NCBI GenBank assembly: GCA_016927755.1
Contig: JAFGLZ010000183.1
Coordinates: 1 to 64,000, forward strand
DNA length: 64,000 bases
Origin: Phycisphaerae bacterium
Lineage (GTDB): Bacteria > Planctomycetota > Phycisphaerae > UBA1845 > JAFGLZ01
Reading direction: 5' to 3'
Shown: positions 25,524 to 33,640 of the stretch, piece after piece
How positions within the stretch are numbered: position 1 is the first letter of the stretch
Layout: the number at the start of each line of letters is the position of its first letter
Position numbers and translations under genes: made by a program
The notes under the pieces: generated by a model
Seen by the model: the letters and a program-made list of their open reading frames with translations, nothing else
The model's database searches: none
What the model was told of the DNA's origin: nothing

Positions 25524-26735
25524 ATGACGCCACGACAGCGGATACGCGCCGTCCTGAACCGCGAACAGCCCGACCGAGTCCCCATCGACTGCGGCGGCAC
25601 CGACGTCACCGGACTGCACGGCATCGCCTACAACGCCGTCAAGAGTCACCTGGGCATCCAAGACGGCCAAACCCGACTCTTCCACGTCTACATGCAGCTC
25701 GCCTCCGTCGAGGAAAGCGTCCGCCAACGCTTCTCCGCCGACGTCGTCCGACTCTCCTTCGAGCCCAAAACCTGGAAGCCCTCCACCCTCCCCGACGGCT
25801 CGGCCTGCGAGGTCCCCGAAGGCTGGAACCCCCAGCGCCTCGACGACGGGTCCGAGGTCCTCATGGGGCCCGACGGCAAGCCGCTCATCAAACGCTTGGC
25901 CGACGCCGCCTGGTTCTCCCCCACCGGGCCCATCTGCCCCTTCATCCAGACGCCCGAGGACATCAAGAACTACACCCCCCTCCTCAAGATGCTCGACCGC
26001 TCCCCCTGGCTCGACCAGACCATCGAAGACCTCACCGCCAGGGCCAAGCAGATCCACGAGGAAACCGACTACGCCATCGCCGGCGTCTTCGGCGGACATA
26101 TCTACGCCCAGGCCCAGCTCATCCGCGGCATGGACAACTTCATGTGTGACCTCGCCATGAACGAAACCCTCGCCCGCGCCCTGATGGACACCCTCGCCGA
26201 ATCCCACATGCAGGAATTCGAGCACTACATCGACGCCCTCGGACCCTATCTCGACGTCGTCGTCGTCAATGACGACCTCGGCACCCAGCAAGGCCCCCAG
26301 CTCTCCCTCGACATGTTCCGATCCGTCGTCAAGCCCTACCTGGGCAAGCTCTACGGCTTCATGAAATCCAAGATGACCCGCGCCAAGCTCTTCCTCCACT
26401 CCTGCGGCTCCGTCTACGCATTCATCCCCGACCTGATCGAGATGGGCGTCGACGTCCTCAACCCCGTCCAAGTCTCCGCCGCCAACATGGACAGCAAGAA
26501 GCTCGCCGCCGAGTTCGGCAAGGACCTCATCTTCTGGGGCGGCGGCTGCGACACCCAAACCGTCCTGCCCAGAGGCGCCGTCGACGACGTCCGCGCCGAG
26601 GTCAAACGCCGAACCCAAGACTTCGCCCCCGATGCCGGCTTCGTCTTCGCACAAGTCCACAACATCCAGCCCGGCGTCCCCCCGGAAAACATCGAAGCCA
26701 TGTACGACGCCGCCCTAGAGTATGGCGCCTACTGA
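25524..26735 (+). CDS. UroD-family (MtaA/MtbA-like) methyltransferase
   Basis: 403 aa TIM-barrel protein of the uroporphyrinogen decarboxylase superfamily. The zinc-thiolate site known from corrinoid methyltransferases MtaA/MtbA (HxC...C) is present as His292-Ser-Cys294 (LHSCGSVYAF) and Cys342 (GGGCDTQTVL). The N-terminal MTPRQRIRAVLNREQPDRVP is typical of the group, and the catalytic residues of true HemE are not evident. A role in moving methyl groups between corrinoid proteins and a thiol or folate acceptor is therefore more likely than heme synthesis. It would suit an organism with the acs cluster, but no cognate corrinoid protein lies next to it. The ATG at 25524 has AAGGAG at 9 nt. Confidence 0.82.
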   Translation: MTPRQRIRAVLNREQPDRVPIDCGGTDVTGLHGIAYNAVKSHLGIQDGQTRLFHVYMQLASVEESVRQRFSADVVRLSFEPKTWKPSTLPDGSACEVPEGWNPQRLDDGSEVLMGPDGKPLIKRLADAAWFSPTGPICPFIQTPEDIKNYTPLLKMLDRSPWLDQTIEDLTARAKQIHEETDYAIAGVFGGHIYAQAQLIRGMDNFMCDLAMNETLARALMDTLAESHMQEFEHYIDALGPYLDVVVVNDDLGTQQGPQLSLDMFRSVVKPYLGKLYGFMKSKMTRAKLFLHSCGSVYAFIPDLIEMGVDVLNPVQVSAANMDSKKLAAEFGKDLIFWGGGCDTQTVLPRGAVDDVRAEVKRRTQDFAPDAGFVFAQVHNIQPGVPPENIEAMYDAALEYGAY

Positions 26736-26998
26736 GATCCGCCCAAGGACTTCTGAAGGACTGGCATTTCTGTAACTATTTGTTATTAAAGTGTTTACGT
26801 ACTAAGCAGCCGACCTTCGAACCCAACTCCCCCCGATCCCATCTCACGTACTGATCAAGCCGCCCCCCGCCCTGCCGATAACACCTGAGAACGTAATGAC
26901 ATCGCCGCCGACGCGCTCGTGTAACGCAGGCATCCTTGCCTGCTTTCTCTGAAGGCTCGAAGTCCGCGGCACCGGCACACCCGAAAGGAAGACCAAAG
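26736..26998. repeat. AT-rich patch and palindromic repeat, GTAACGCAGGC type (copy 2)
   Basis: Bases 26770-26810 are strikingly AT-rich for this window and could hold a promoter for the gene at 26999, though no clear hexamer pair is seen. At 26926-26943 a 7-bp stem GCAGGCA/TGCCTGC with a TCCT loop is preceded by GTAAC, matching the copy at 24195. Confidence 0.5.
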
Positions 26999-27721
26999 AT
27001 GAAGAGAAACCTGACCCACCTGTTCCACTCGCTCCTGCTCCTCACGCTAATCGTCGGATGCCTCCCCACGCCCGATCTCGAAGAGGCCTTCGAGAACGCC
27101 GTCAAGGACGCCCAAACCGCCGAACCCGGCGAGATCTCCAAAGACCTGACCGCCCTGGCCGCCTACAACGACGACGTCATCTGGGAAGGTCAACCCGGCG
27201 ACAGCCGAGTCCTCACGGTCACCTGGACCGACTGGGACGGCTACGACAACCTCGTCGGCCAAGAAACCCAGCTCACGCGCGACGTCTGGGTAACCGCCGT
27301 GCCCGAGGTCCAAGAGTTCTGCCGCACCCACTGGATCGCCCCCGGCAACCTGACGCTCCGACTCGAGCAGCTCCTCGGCCTGCCGCCCAACGACGGCAAG
27401 ACGCGATTCGTCGAGCTCTGGGCCGACCCCAACGACCTCTTCAGACCGAGCCCCGACCCCGAGATCACCGACCACGAGGCCGGACTCGACTTCCCCGTGT
27501 CCGACCTCTTCGTCGCCCTCGATCCCAACTACGTCGACTGGTTCAACGCGCAGAAGCAAAGCTCCTACGGCGAGAATGGATATCCGTGGACCCGACTCGG
27601 CTACACGTACGATTGGGGCAACCCCTGCACCGACGTCGGCCTGAGCGAGTTCGTCATCCGCTCCGGCGCTAACGTCACCGTCCAGTCCGTCACGGGAAAC
27701 GAAGCCTACTGCGCCCGCTAG
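26999..27721 (+). CDS. Hypothetical exported lipoprotein
   Basis: 240 aa. The signal peptide LFHSLLLLTLIVGC ends in a lipobox (Cys about 21), followed by an acidic mature protein rich in Asp, Trp and Pro. No domain is recognised. Visible stretches are VLTVTWTDWDGYDN, FVELWADPNDLF and the C-terminal YTYDWGNPC. The start ATG has AAAGGAAG at suitable spacing. It stands alone, convergent with the radical SAM gene. Function unknown. Confidence 0.72.
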   Translation: MKRNLTHLFHSLLLLTLIVGCLPTPDLEEAFENAVKDAQTAEPGEISKDLTALAAYNDDVIWEGQPGDSRVLTVTWTDWDGYDNLVGQETQLTRDVWVTAVPEVQEFCRTHWIAPGNLTLRLEQLLGLPPNDGKTRFVELWADPNDLFRPSPDPEITDHEAGLDFPVSDLFVALDPNYVDWFNAQKQSSYGENGYPWTRLGYTYDWGNPCTDVGLSEFVIRSGANVTVQSVTGNEAYCAR

Positions 27722-27761
27722 ACTGTCTGCAGGAATGCTTGGGCAAATCGCCTAGAATGGG

Positions 27762-27842
27762 TGGCCCATCGCTTCAGCGGTGGGGGACTCGAATTCAGGC
27801 CTGGGTTCCTGTCTCCGACGGCTGACGCCGTAAACCACCCAT
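27762..27842. repeat. Palindromic repeats between convergent genes
   Basis: The stretch contains CGCTTCAGCG and CGGCTGACGCCG palindromes in a 3'-to-3' interval. Sequences of this kind (GGCCCATCGCTTCAGCGGTG) recur in planctomycete genomes as far as I know. They may act as transcription ends for both neighbours. Confidence 0.5.
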
Positions 27843-27888
27843 CGAGGGTCTTCGAGGAGCACACGGTTCATTCGTTGCCGCGGGCCGC

Positions 27889-29058
27889 TCAAATGAACCG
27901 CCGCATGAGCTGGTCCGTAACCGCGTCGACGTTCGCCGGCGTAATGCCGAACTGCCGACAAACCCGATCGGCCTCCCCCGCCCGCGCCGCGTCCCCCAAG
28001 TCATCCATCCGCTCGAAGATCCCGCATCGCCGACCGACCTGATACAGCATCCGCCGCTCCGGCGTCATCTCGATGAACCGGCGGAGAAGACCGATCATCC
28101 GATCCTTGTCGCCCGGCAACACGCCCTCCAGATCGCCGAATAGGTTCAAGATGTGATCGCTCCTCACCGCGCTCGTGACGCCGTCCAACGCCTCGATGAA
28201 CGCCAGCGTCTCCTCCGCCACCTCCAAGTCCGTACACTTGTCGAACTCGCCCCGGTCGTACTCCTCGAAAAGCGGCACGCTCCCGGGAATCGCCAACGTC
28301 CGAAGACGAATGAAATCCGCGTCGATCCGGTTCAACGCGTCGGCCGACTCCAAGGCGTGAACCCTCGACAACGCCCTGCCCCCCAAGCCCGGCATGACGT
28401 ACTCAGACAGCTCGATCCCCACGCGCTTGACCTTCTGCCCCGCCTCCACGTGCTCGGCCTTCGTCACCCCCTTGCGAACCCGCTTGAGCACCTCGTCCGA
28501 GCCGGACTCCATGCCGATATGAATCCGGTTCAAACCCGCCTCGCCGATCGCACGCAGATCATCATCGCTGATCCTCGCCACCGTCTGCGATCGCGCGTAT
28601 GAAGTGATCCGCTCGATCGCCGGAAAACGTTCTCGCAAGTGCGTCAGGATCTCCACCAGCGCCGCCGGTTTGACCACCAGACTATTGGCGTCCTGCAAGA
28701 AGACCGATCGCATCTTCCCGACGAACACCCAATCGATCGCCGCCGCTAGAGCCTGACGATCGGACGACGGTCCCTCCTCGTACAGCCCCCGCAGATCCTC
28801 GCGCGTCACGCCGCCCGTCTGCTCCGCCATCGCCGTGAGCCTCGTCACGTGCGCATGCACCGCGTCGATGTCCCGCTTGACGTGCTCGACCGGACGGATC
28901 GAGAACCGCGCCGTCTTGTACACCGGGCAGAACGTGCACTTGTTCCACGGACAGTTCCGCGTCACGCGAATCAGCAAGCTCTCGGCCTCGCTCGGAGGAC
29001 GAATCGGCCCCTGCTCGAAGCCCTCGTATTCCCGGCTCTTCTCCGCGTGCCCCGTCAT
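27889..29058 (-). CDS. Radical SAM protein with CX4CX2C cluster motif
   Basis: 389 aa. The cluster motif RNCPWNKCTFC (Cys36, Cys41, Cys44) has four residues between the first two cysteines instead of the usual three. This is a known variant in a subgroup whose motif reads NCPWN.C.FC. The downstream barrel shows VFLQDANSLV, RITSYARSQTVAR, LNRIHIGMESGSDEVL (SAM-binding region) and a PGLGGRALS loop, similar to the HemN/Elp3-like layout. The ATG at 29058 is preferred over a TTG 36 nt upstream. The substrate is unknown. The gene stands alone, convergent with the lipoprotein gene. Confidence 0.85.
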   Translation of the reverse strand: MTGHAEKSREYEGFEQGPIRPPSEAESLLIRVTRNCPWNKCTFCPVYKTARFSIRPVEHVKRDIDAVHAHVTRLTAMAEQTGGVTREDLRGLYEEGPSSDRQALAAAIDWVFVGKMRSVFLQDANSLVVKPAALVEILTHLRERFPAIERITSYARSQTVARISDDDLRAIGEAGLNRIHIGMESGSDEVLKRVRKGVTKAEHVEAGQKVKRVGIELSEYVMPGLGGRALSRVHALESADALNRIDADFIRLRTLAIPGSVPLFEEYDRGEFDKCTDLEVAEETLAFIEALDGVTSAVRSDHILNLFGDLEGVLPGDKDRMIGLLRRFIEMTPERRMLYQVGRRCGIFERMDDLGDAARAGEADRVCRQFGITPANVDAVTDQLMRRFI

Positions 29059-29216
29059 CGTCCCGCCCCGCGCCGCCGCTCTATTGGATGCCAACTCGAA
29101 TCCCGCCCTTGCCCACGACCACCGCCTCGGTAAGACTGCAAGCGCGATTCTCGATCGCCCCGCCGTCTGTCCCCTGTCGCATTCTACTGCCCCTCCACCG
29201 CGACCGTCACATCGCT

Positions 29217-29245
29217 TTGCCAGAACCTCCGCGAAGCCTTACCAT
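29217..29245 (+). promoter_or_regulatory. Possible promoter of the sialidase-fold gene
   Basis: TTGCCA (29217-29222), 17-nt spacer, TACCAT (29240-29245). About 40 nt separate it from the ATG at 29288. The hexamers deviate from consensus, so this is tentative. Confidence 0.35.
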
Positions 29246-29287
29246 CTTGGCACGGTTAATTGACGCACGTCCGACAAGGAGAAGTAC

Positions 29288-30334
29288 ATGGCGATACATC
29301 TATTCGGCGATGAGTGCTGGCGGACCGGGATACTCGCAAGCCTTGGCGCGACGATGGCGATCTGCTGCGCGGCACCGGCCGAACAGGCCGCAACCCCCGC
29401 CGACTCCCCCGCCACCCTCGTCTCGGTCAAGAAGATCTGGGATCACGCCGGACACAACGCCTTCACCGACCTCATCCGCTTCAAGGGCAAGTTCCTCTGC
29501 ACGTTCCGTGAGGCCGACGGACACGTCAAGGGCGACGGAAGGATCCGCATCATCGCCTCCGCCGACGGCGATGCCTGGGAATCCCTCGCCCTGCTCGCCG
29601 AGGACGGCATCGACCTCCGCGACCCGAAGATATCCATCATGCCCGACCAGCGGCTCATGATCGTCGCCGGCGGATCGGTCTATCGAGACGGCAAGCTCGT
29701 AGGACGCCAGCCGAGAGTGGCCTTCTCCAAGGACGGTAAGAGCTGGACGCCCACTCAACGTGTCCTCTCCGAGGGCGAATGGCTGTGGCGCGTTACCTGG
29801 CACGACGGCAAGGGCTACGGCGTCTCGTACAACTCGGCCGCCTTCAAGGCTAAGCAGCGCAAGTACTGCCAGGCCCTCTTCGTCACGACCGACGGGCTAC
29901 ACTACGACAGGATCTGCGACCTCGAGGTCGACGGCTACGCCGGCGAAACCACCCTCAGATTCCTGCCCGACGCGACCATGATCGCCCTCGTCCGCCGCGA
30001 GTCGAACGACAAGTGCGGTTGGATCGGCGCCAGCAAGCCGCCCTATACGCAGTGGTCGTGGCACAAGACCAAACACCACCTGGGCGGGCCGGACTTCATC
30101 ATCCTGCCCGACGGCAGCATGTGGGCCGGCAGCCGCAGCTACCCCGGCGGCGCTAAGACGGTCCTGGCCCGCTTCGGCCCCAAGACCTACGAGCCGGTCC
30201 TGACCCTCCCCAGCGGCGGCGACACCAGCTACCCCGGCTTCGTCTACCACGATAACCTGCTCTGGATGAGCTACTACGCCAGCCACGAAGGAAGAACCAG
30301 CATCTATCTGGCCAAGATTCGACTGAAACGGTAG
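29288..30334 (+). CDS. Secreted sialidase/neuraminidase-fold protein
   Basis: 348 aa. The N-terminal signal region ends in an ATMAICCAAPA stretch, followed by a six-bladed propeller of the sialidase superfamily. Blade motifs are seen as AFTDLIRFKGKFLCTFRE, RIRIIASADGDAWESLALL (BNR-like), RVAFSKDGKSWT and FVTTDGLHYDRICDLE. True sialidase residues (Arg triad and FRIP) are not obvious, so the enzyme activity is uncertain and binding of a glycan is equally possible. The ATG follows AAGGAGAAGTAC. Transcribed alone, upstream of the small membrane protein gene. Confidence 0.78.
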   Translation: MAIHLFGDECWRTGILASLGATMAICCAAPAEQAATPADSPATLVSVKKIWDHAGHNAFTDLIRFKGKFLCTFREADGHVKGDGRIRIIASADGDAWESLALLAEDGIDLRDPKISIMPDQRLMIVAGGSVYRDGKLVGRQPRVAFSKDGKSWTPTQRVLSEGEWLWRVTWHDGKGYGVSYNSAAFKAKQRKYCQALFVTTDGLHYDRICDLEVDGYAGETTLRFLPDATMIALVRRESNDKCGWIGASKPPYTQWSWHKTKHHLGGPDFIILPDGSMWAGSRSYPGGAKTVLARFGPKTYEPVLTLPSGGDTSYPGFVYHDNLLWMSYYASHEGRTSIYLAKIRLKR

Positions 30335-30447
30335 GCATGTGGCCGCGCGTCCTGATGTGTGATTCAAGACCTCAGGCTCCAGGCATCAGCCAAATTCCTG
30401 TGGAGCGGCCACCGCCCGCCAGGCACTATCAGTGAGGGCTGCCAAAT

Positions 30448-30849
30448 ATGAATGGTGCCCTGATACGTCTGATTGGAGGGCTGACGAAGGGAACTCTCGC
30501 CGTCCTGCTATCGCTGTTCGGCTTCCTCGCTCTTGCCTTCGCTGCCTGCCTCATCTTCCTAGCAGTACTGGTGCCAAGCGGTCCACCAAGCGATGTCGAG
30601 ATTGCACGCCTCAAGGCGCAGGGACTTCCGATTGTCGAGCAGATCGAGCGATACAAGAAACAGCAGGGGGCATACCCCTCTGAACTGAAAACCACTGGAA
30701 TCGTCCTTCCTGCCGCGGACTTCGGCGGGTGGCGATACTCCACATACGCGGATGGAAAGCACTTCGCGCTGAGTCTCGGTCGGTACGAACGAGATGGCTT
30801 CACGCTGAGCTGGTTCAGCGGAAACCATGAGTGGTGCCTCGACACATAG
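30448..30849 (+). CDS. Small single-pass membrane protein with pseudopilin-like outer domain
   Basis: 133 aa. A hydrophobic segment at about residues 17-42 (LLSLFGFLALAFAACLIFLAV) is followed by a short extracytoplasmic domain. The part IVEQIERYKKQQGAYPSEL resembles the start of type II secretion pseudopilin head domains. No ribosome binding site of note precedes the ATG (GAGGGCTGCC). Function unknown. It ends 59 nt before the promoter of the cobalamin riboswitch. Confidence 0.6.
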   Translation: MNGALIRLIGGLTKGTLAVLLSLFGFLALAFAACLIFLAVLVPSGPPSDVEIARLKAQGLPIVEQIERYKKQQGAYPSELKTTGIVLPAADFGGWRYSTYADGKHFALSLGRYERDGFTLSWFSGNHEWCLDT

Positions 30850-30907
30850 CGGCGCGGGATCCGTGCGACGACGCTCGAGCTTTGACCTCGCATCCTGCGC
30901 CTCTAGG

Positions 30908-30935
30908 TTGACAGGTGGAGATCCTGGGTTATACT
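30908..30935 (+). promoter_or_regulatory. Promoter of the cobalamin riboswitch transcript
   Basis: Perfect -35 TTGACA (30908-30913), 16-nt spacer, -10 TATACT (30930-30935). The start would be near 30942, about 22 nt before the riboswitch. This is the best housekeeping promoter in the window. Confidence 0.8.
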
Positions 30936-30963
30936 ATGCTCAAGCTGTGCAACTGAATATGGC

Positions 30964-31134
30964 CGATGTCGGTGGTTGCCGAAAGGCAACCGTCAATAGG
31001 GAAGACGGTGTGAATCCGTCGCGGCCCCGCCGCTGTGATCGGGGACGAACGCCGGACCAGAGCCACTGCCCAACATGGGTGGGAAGGCCCGGCAAGTAGA
31101 ACGATCCGAGAGCCAGAAGACCTGCCGACGTTGT
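30964..31134 (+). promoter_or_regulatory. Cobalamin (adenosylcobalamin-type) riboswitch
   Basis: All hallmarks of the B12 aptamer are present in order: the P1 5' strand ATGTCGG (30966-30972), the P2 hairpin GGTTGCC-GAAA-GGCAACC, AATAGGGAA followed by a GTGTGAATCCG block, GCGGCCCCGCCGCTGTGA, the GCCACTG...GGGTGGGAAGGC arm, and the conserved B12 box core GAGCCAGAAGACCTGCC. The 3' strand CCGACGTT (31125-31132) closes P1. An intrinsic terminator lies 87 nt downstream, so control is likely by premature termination when cobalamin binds. The long peripheral arms favour an adenosylcobalamin class. Confidence 0.95.
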
Positions 31135-31218
31135 GATGACGGTATCGACTTCGTGGAGTGAGTCGACCTCGCTGGGCGGCCCCGGCGCTGAGTGTGGGTC
31201 CGCCGATAGTGATGATTG

Positions 31219-31252
31219 AACCTCACGTTCCAACGGAGCGTGAGGTTTTTTT
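31219..31252 (+). terminator. Intrinsic terminator of the riboswitch
   Basis: 13-bp stem with one G-U pair (AACCTCACGTTCC / GGAGCGTGAGGTT), a 3-nt AAC loop and a run of seven T. It lies after the aptamer and before the first downstream gene, as expected for the expression platform. Confidence 0.9.
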
Positions 31253-31309
31253 GTGCCTTGCCCTCGGACGCGTTCCGACGGTTCGTCGAAGGCATTCAAT
31301 GATAGAAAA

Positions 31310-31355
31310 GCCGGAACGGCGGCCTCAGCCTGGCAGCCTAACCGCCCGTTCCGGC
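31310..31355 (+). repeat. Second hairpin between the terminator and the first PEP-CTERM gene
   Basis: GCCGGAACGG (31310-31319) pairs with CCGTTCCGGC (31346-31355) around a 26-nt loop that contains a further small GC stem. No T run follows, so it is not a terminator. It may stabilise the leader or belong to the expression platform. Confidence 0.55.
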
Positions 31356-31446
31356 GAGAGCAGACCGCCGCGTGGGCGATCTGTCTTTTCATACCTGCCC
31401 CTAGTGTATCGCGCGGGGCGATGAGCTGCCAAGGGAGTAGTGTTCA

Positions 31447-32541
31447 ATGAGGAGGAAGGTGCGCGCACAGTTCGGCGCCGAACGGCATCCCAACCCAACT
31501 TGTACCGCGGCGCTGGCCTGTTGTCTGATCGTTGTGGCCGCGCCGCCGCCGGCACGGGCAACTGATCCTTGGGCAGACCATATCGTCGAGGATCTGACGT
31601 TCGGACCATTCCATTCCAGTGCATTGTGGAACGATCCGAACGCGGTGCTGGGAAAGCCAAACACCCTGGATCGAGACGACACGAACTGGTCGAATCCGAC
31701 GTTCCGCGAAATCCATATGTGTTGGCCTGCGTGGTACAAGGGCACCAATGATGCCACCCTCGCCAATACCCCCTACACGGGCGGAAACCCAACGACGAAC
31801 AACGGAACCGGTCTTCGAGGCGGCGGGCAGATCGTCGTCGAGTTCGACGAGCCGATCGTCAACAACGCCGATGACGCAGGGGCGTATCACTGGGGGATCG
31901 ACTTCATCGTGCACGGTAACCCCTTCTTCGTCGGCGTGGAGGGGACGAATTACCCGGACACGAACATGGAAGAGTATCACATCAAGCAAGCCGGCAGCAG
32001 CACCCCGATGGCCACCGGCAACATCTTCTCCGAGCCGGTGACGGTGAGCGTGGCCCAGTACGCCGACGGTCCCTGGTACACCTTCGTGCAGGAGACGGAC
32101 GGCGAAGGCAATCCCATCTGGCCGATCGTCTCAGCGGACAACTACTTCCCCACGCAGCCCTTCGCGTGGGACAGCGTGGCCCACGACTGGACGAGTCAGG
32201 AGTTGGACTGGACCAAGCCCGTCAACCCCAACCTGACCGGCGCGGACTTCGGCGGCCTGACGGTGGCCGGATACTACGATGAGTTCGGCGAGTACGTCCC
32301 CGGCGCGATCGACCTGTATGAGGGATCCGCCGGCGGCACGGGTTTCGACCTGGACTGGCTCACCGACGAGTATGGCAATCCGGTCAGCTTGGACTGGATC
32401 CAGTACGTCAAGATCAGCGACCCGTACAACCTCCAAGGCGAGATCACGGGCTTCGTGGACGTGGTGCCTGAGCCGATCACGGTTGCGATGCTGGGGCTCG
32501 GCGGAATGAGCCTGGTAGTGCGTCGAGGGAGACGTGCATAG
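31447..32541 (+). CDS. PEP-CTERM surface protein, first gene under the B12 riboswitch
   Basis: 364 aa exported protein. A signal peptide (hydrophobic ALACCLIVVAAPPPARA, cleavage near ARAT) precedes a mature all-beta domain. The tail is a PEP-CTERM sorting signal: VPEPITVAMLGLGGM followed by RRGRR. The stretches GIDFIVHGNPFFVG and GSAGGTGFDLDW...LDWIQYVKI recur in the protein at 36927, so the two are paralogs of one surface family. It starts 195 nt after the terminator of the cobalamin riboswitch, so its synthesis should fall when B12 is ample. A role in capture of corrinoid at the cell surface is inference. No catalytic motif is seen. Confidence 0.85.
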   Translation: MRRKVRAQFGAERHPNPTCTAALACCLIVVAAPPPARATDPWADHIVEDLTFGPFHSSALWNDPNAVLGKPNTLDRDDTNWSNPTFREIHMCWPAWYKGTNDATLANTPYTGGNPTTNNGTGLRGGGQIVVEFDEPIVNNADDAGAYHWGIDFIVHGNPFFVGVEGTNYPDTNMEEYHIKQAGSSTPMATGNIFSEPVTVSVAQYADGPWYTFVQETDGEGNPIWPIVSADNYFPTQPFAWDSVAHDWTSQELDWTKPVNPNLTGADFGGLTVAGYYDEFGEYVPGAIDLYEGSAGGTGFDLDWLTDEYGNPVSLDWIQYVKISDPYNLQGEITGFVDVVPEPITVAMLGLGGMSLVVRRGRRA

Positions 32542-32654
32542 TTTTCAACACCACAGGCGGCTTGGGCGTATCGTGCGGGCGTTTCGATTTGCCGATACGC
32601 CCTGGCCCGCGTTTTCGCGGGATGGTCTCTGCCATCCTGCAGGAGTGGATCATT

Positions 32655-33539
32655 ATGAGAGCCTTCATGTATTCGTCCGCCTTTGCGGGGGTGCTGTTCT
32701 GCATCTCGTCGGCGTTCGCCGGCCCGTATTCCGGCCCGACCGACACCGCGAACGCAATCGACCCGGCTGTTCCTTCGAGCAGTTCGCTGTTCGTGGAATG
32801 GGCCGACGAGATTCTTCCGATTGGATCGGGCACGTATTTCGCCCCGCGGGGCAGCACGTCGATTTCGACGACGGGCTATAACTGCCTGGGCGACCTGGAT
32901 GCCACGCAGATCGCCGCCGGCGACCCGGTGGGATACCTGACGGTGACGTTCCCCACGGGAATCGACAACGGAGACGGAGCGGACTTCGCCGTGTTTGAGA
33001 ACGGGTTTACGTTCGGTTCGCCCAACGGATTGTTCATGGAACTGGCCTATGTCGAGGTCTCCTCCGACGGAACGAATTTCGTTCGTTTCCCGTCGGTGTC
33101 GCTGAACACGGCGCCGGTCCAGGGATCAGGCGCGTTCGCCGGGTACGACACGTCCAACATCTATAACCTGGCCGGCAAACACGCCGGCGGCTACGGCACA
33201 CCGTTTGATCTGGACGACCTGTTGAGCGATCCGTTCGTGATAGACGGGACCGTGGACCTGGGCGACATACAGTACGTTCGCCTCGTGGACATCCCCGGCA
33301 ACGGTGCGTATTCGGACGAAGCGACTTCGCTGATCGATCCGACGACGGGGCTGGCGTATGCCGCCGACCACGGGATTCTGGACAACTGGATGACCACCGG
33401 AACGGGCGGATTCGATTTTCGCCTCCCGGCAGGTCTGGGTGTCGGCGTGATCAACGTCGTGCCCGAGCCGATGACGGTGGCGTTGCTGGCCTTGGGAGCC
33501 GTAGGGACGCTCAAAAGGCGGAAGAACGTTCGGGGATAG
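32655..33539 (+). CDS. PEP-CTERM surface protein, second gene of the B12 locus
   Basis: 294 aa exported protein. The signal peptide runs to about residue 22 (AGVLFCISSAFA), and a VPEPMTVALLALGAV plus KRRK sorting tail closes the protein. The core DGADFAVFENGFTF, LAYVEVSSDGTNFVRFPSVS and VDLGDIQYVRLVDI matches a family of secreted proteins often annotated simply as cell surface protein. It is related in the DFxVF(E/G)N motif to its neighbours at 31447 and 36927. AGGAG at 32641-32645 gives a good ribosome binding site. 113 nt separate it from the first gene, so one B12-controlled transcript is likely. Confidence 0.85.
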   Translation: MRAFMYSSAFAGVLFCISSAFAGPYSGPTDTANAIDPAVPSSSSLFVEWADEILPIGSGTYFAPRGSTSISTTGYNCLGDLDATQIAAGDPVGYLTVTFPTGIDNGDGADFAVFENGFTFGSPNGLFMELAYVEVSSDGTNFVRFPSVSLNTAPVQGSGAFAGYDTSNIYNLAGKHAGGYGTPFDLDDLLSDPFVIDGTVDLGDIQYVRLVDIPGNGAYSDEATSLIDPTTGLAYAADHGILDNWMTTGTGGFDFRLPAGLGVGVINVVPEPMTVALLALGAVGTLKRRKNVRG

Positions 33540-33640
33540 CCTTCCGCGCTCTGACCTTTTGCCCTGTTGAAGTGCGGCGGCGTATTCCTGTTCTGTGACC
33601 TTTAGGACGCGAGACTTTTGCTTGAGACTGGAGCAAGATC

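Noticed and set aside
21490..25527. 1345-codon plus-strand frame
   Set aside because: Antisense to the FG-GAP, zinc-ribbon and phosphoesterase genes. Its composition is that of reversed GC-rich codons.
27762..27842. tRNA-like GACTCGAATTC element
   Set aside because: No acceptor, D or anticodon stem can be formed around it. It is part of a palindromic repeat.
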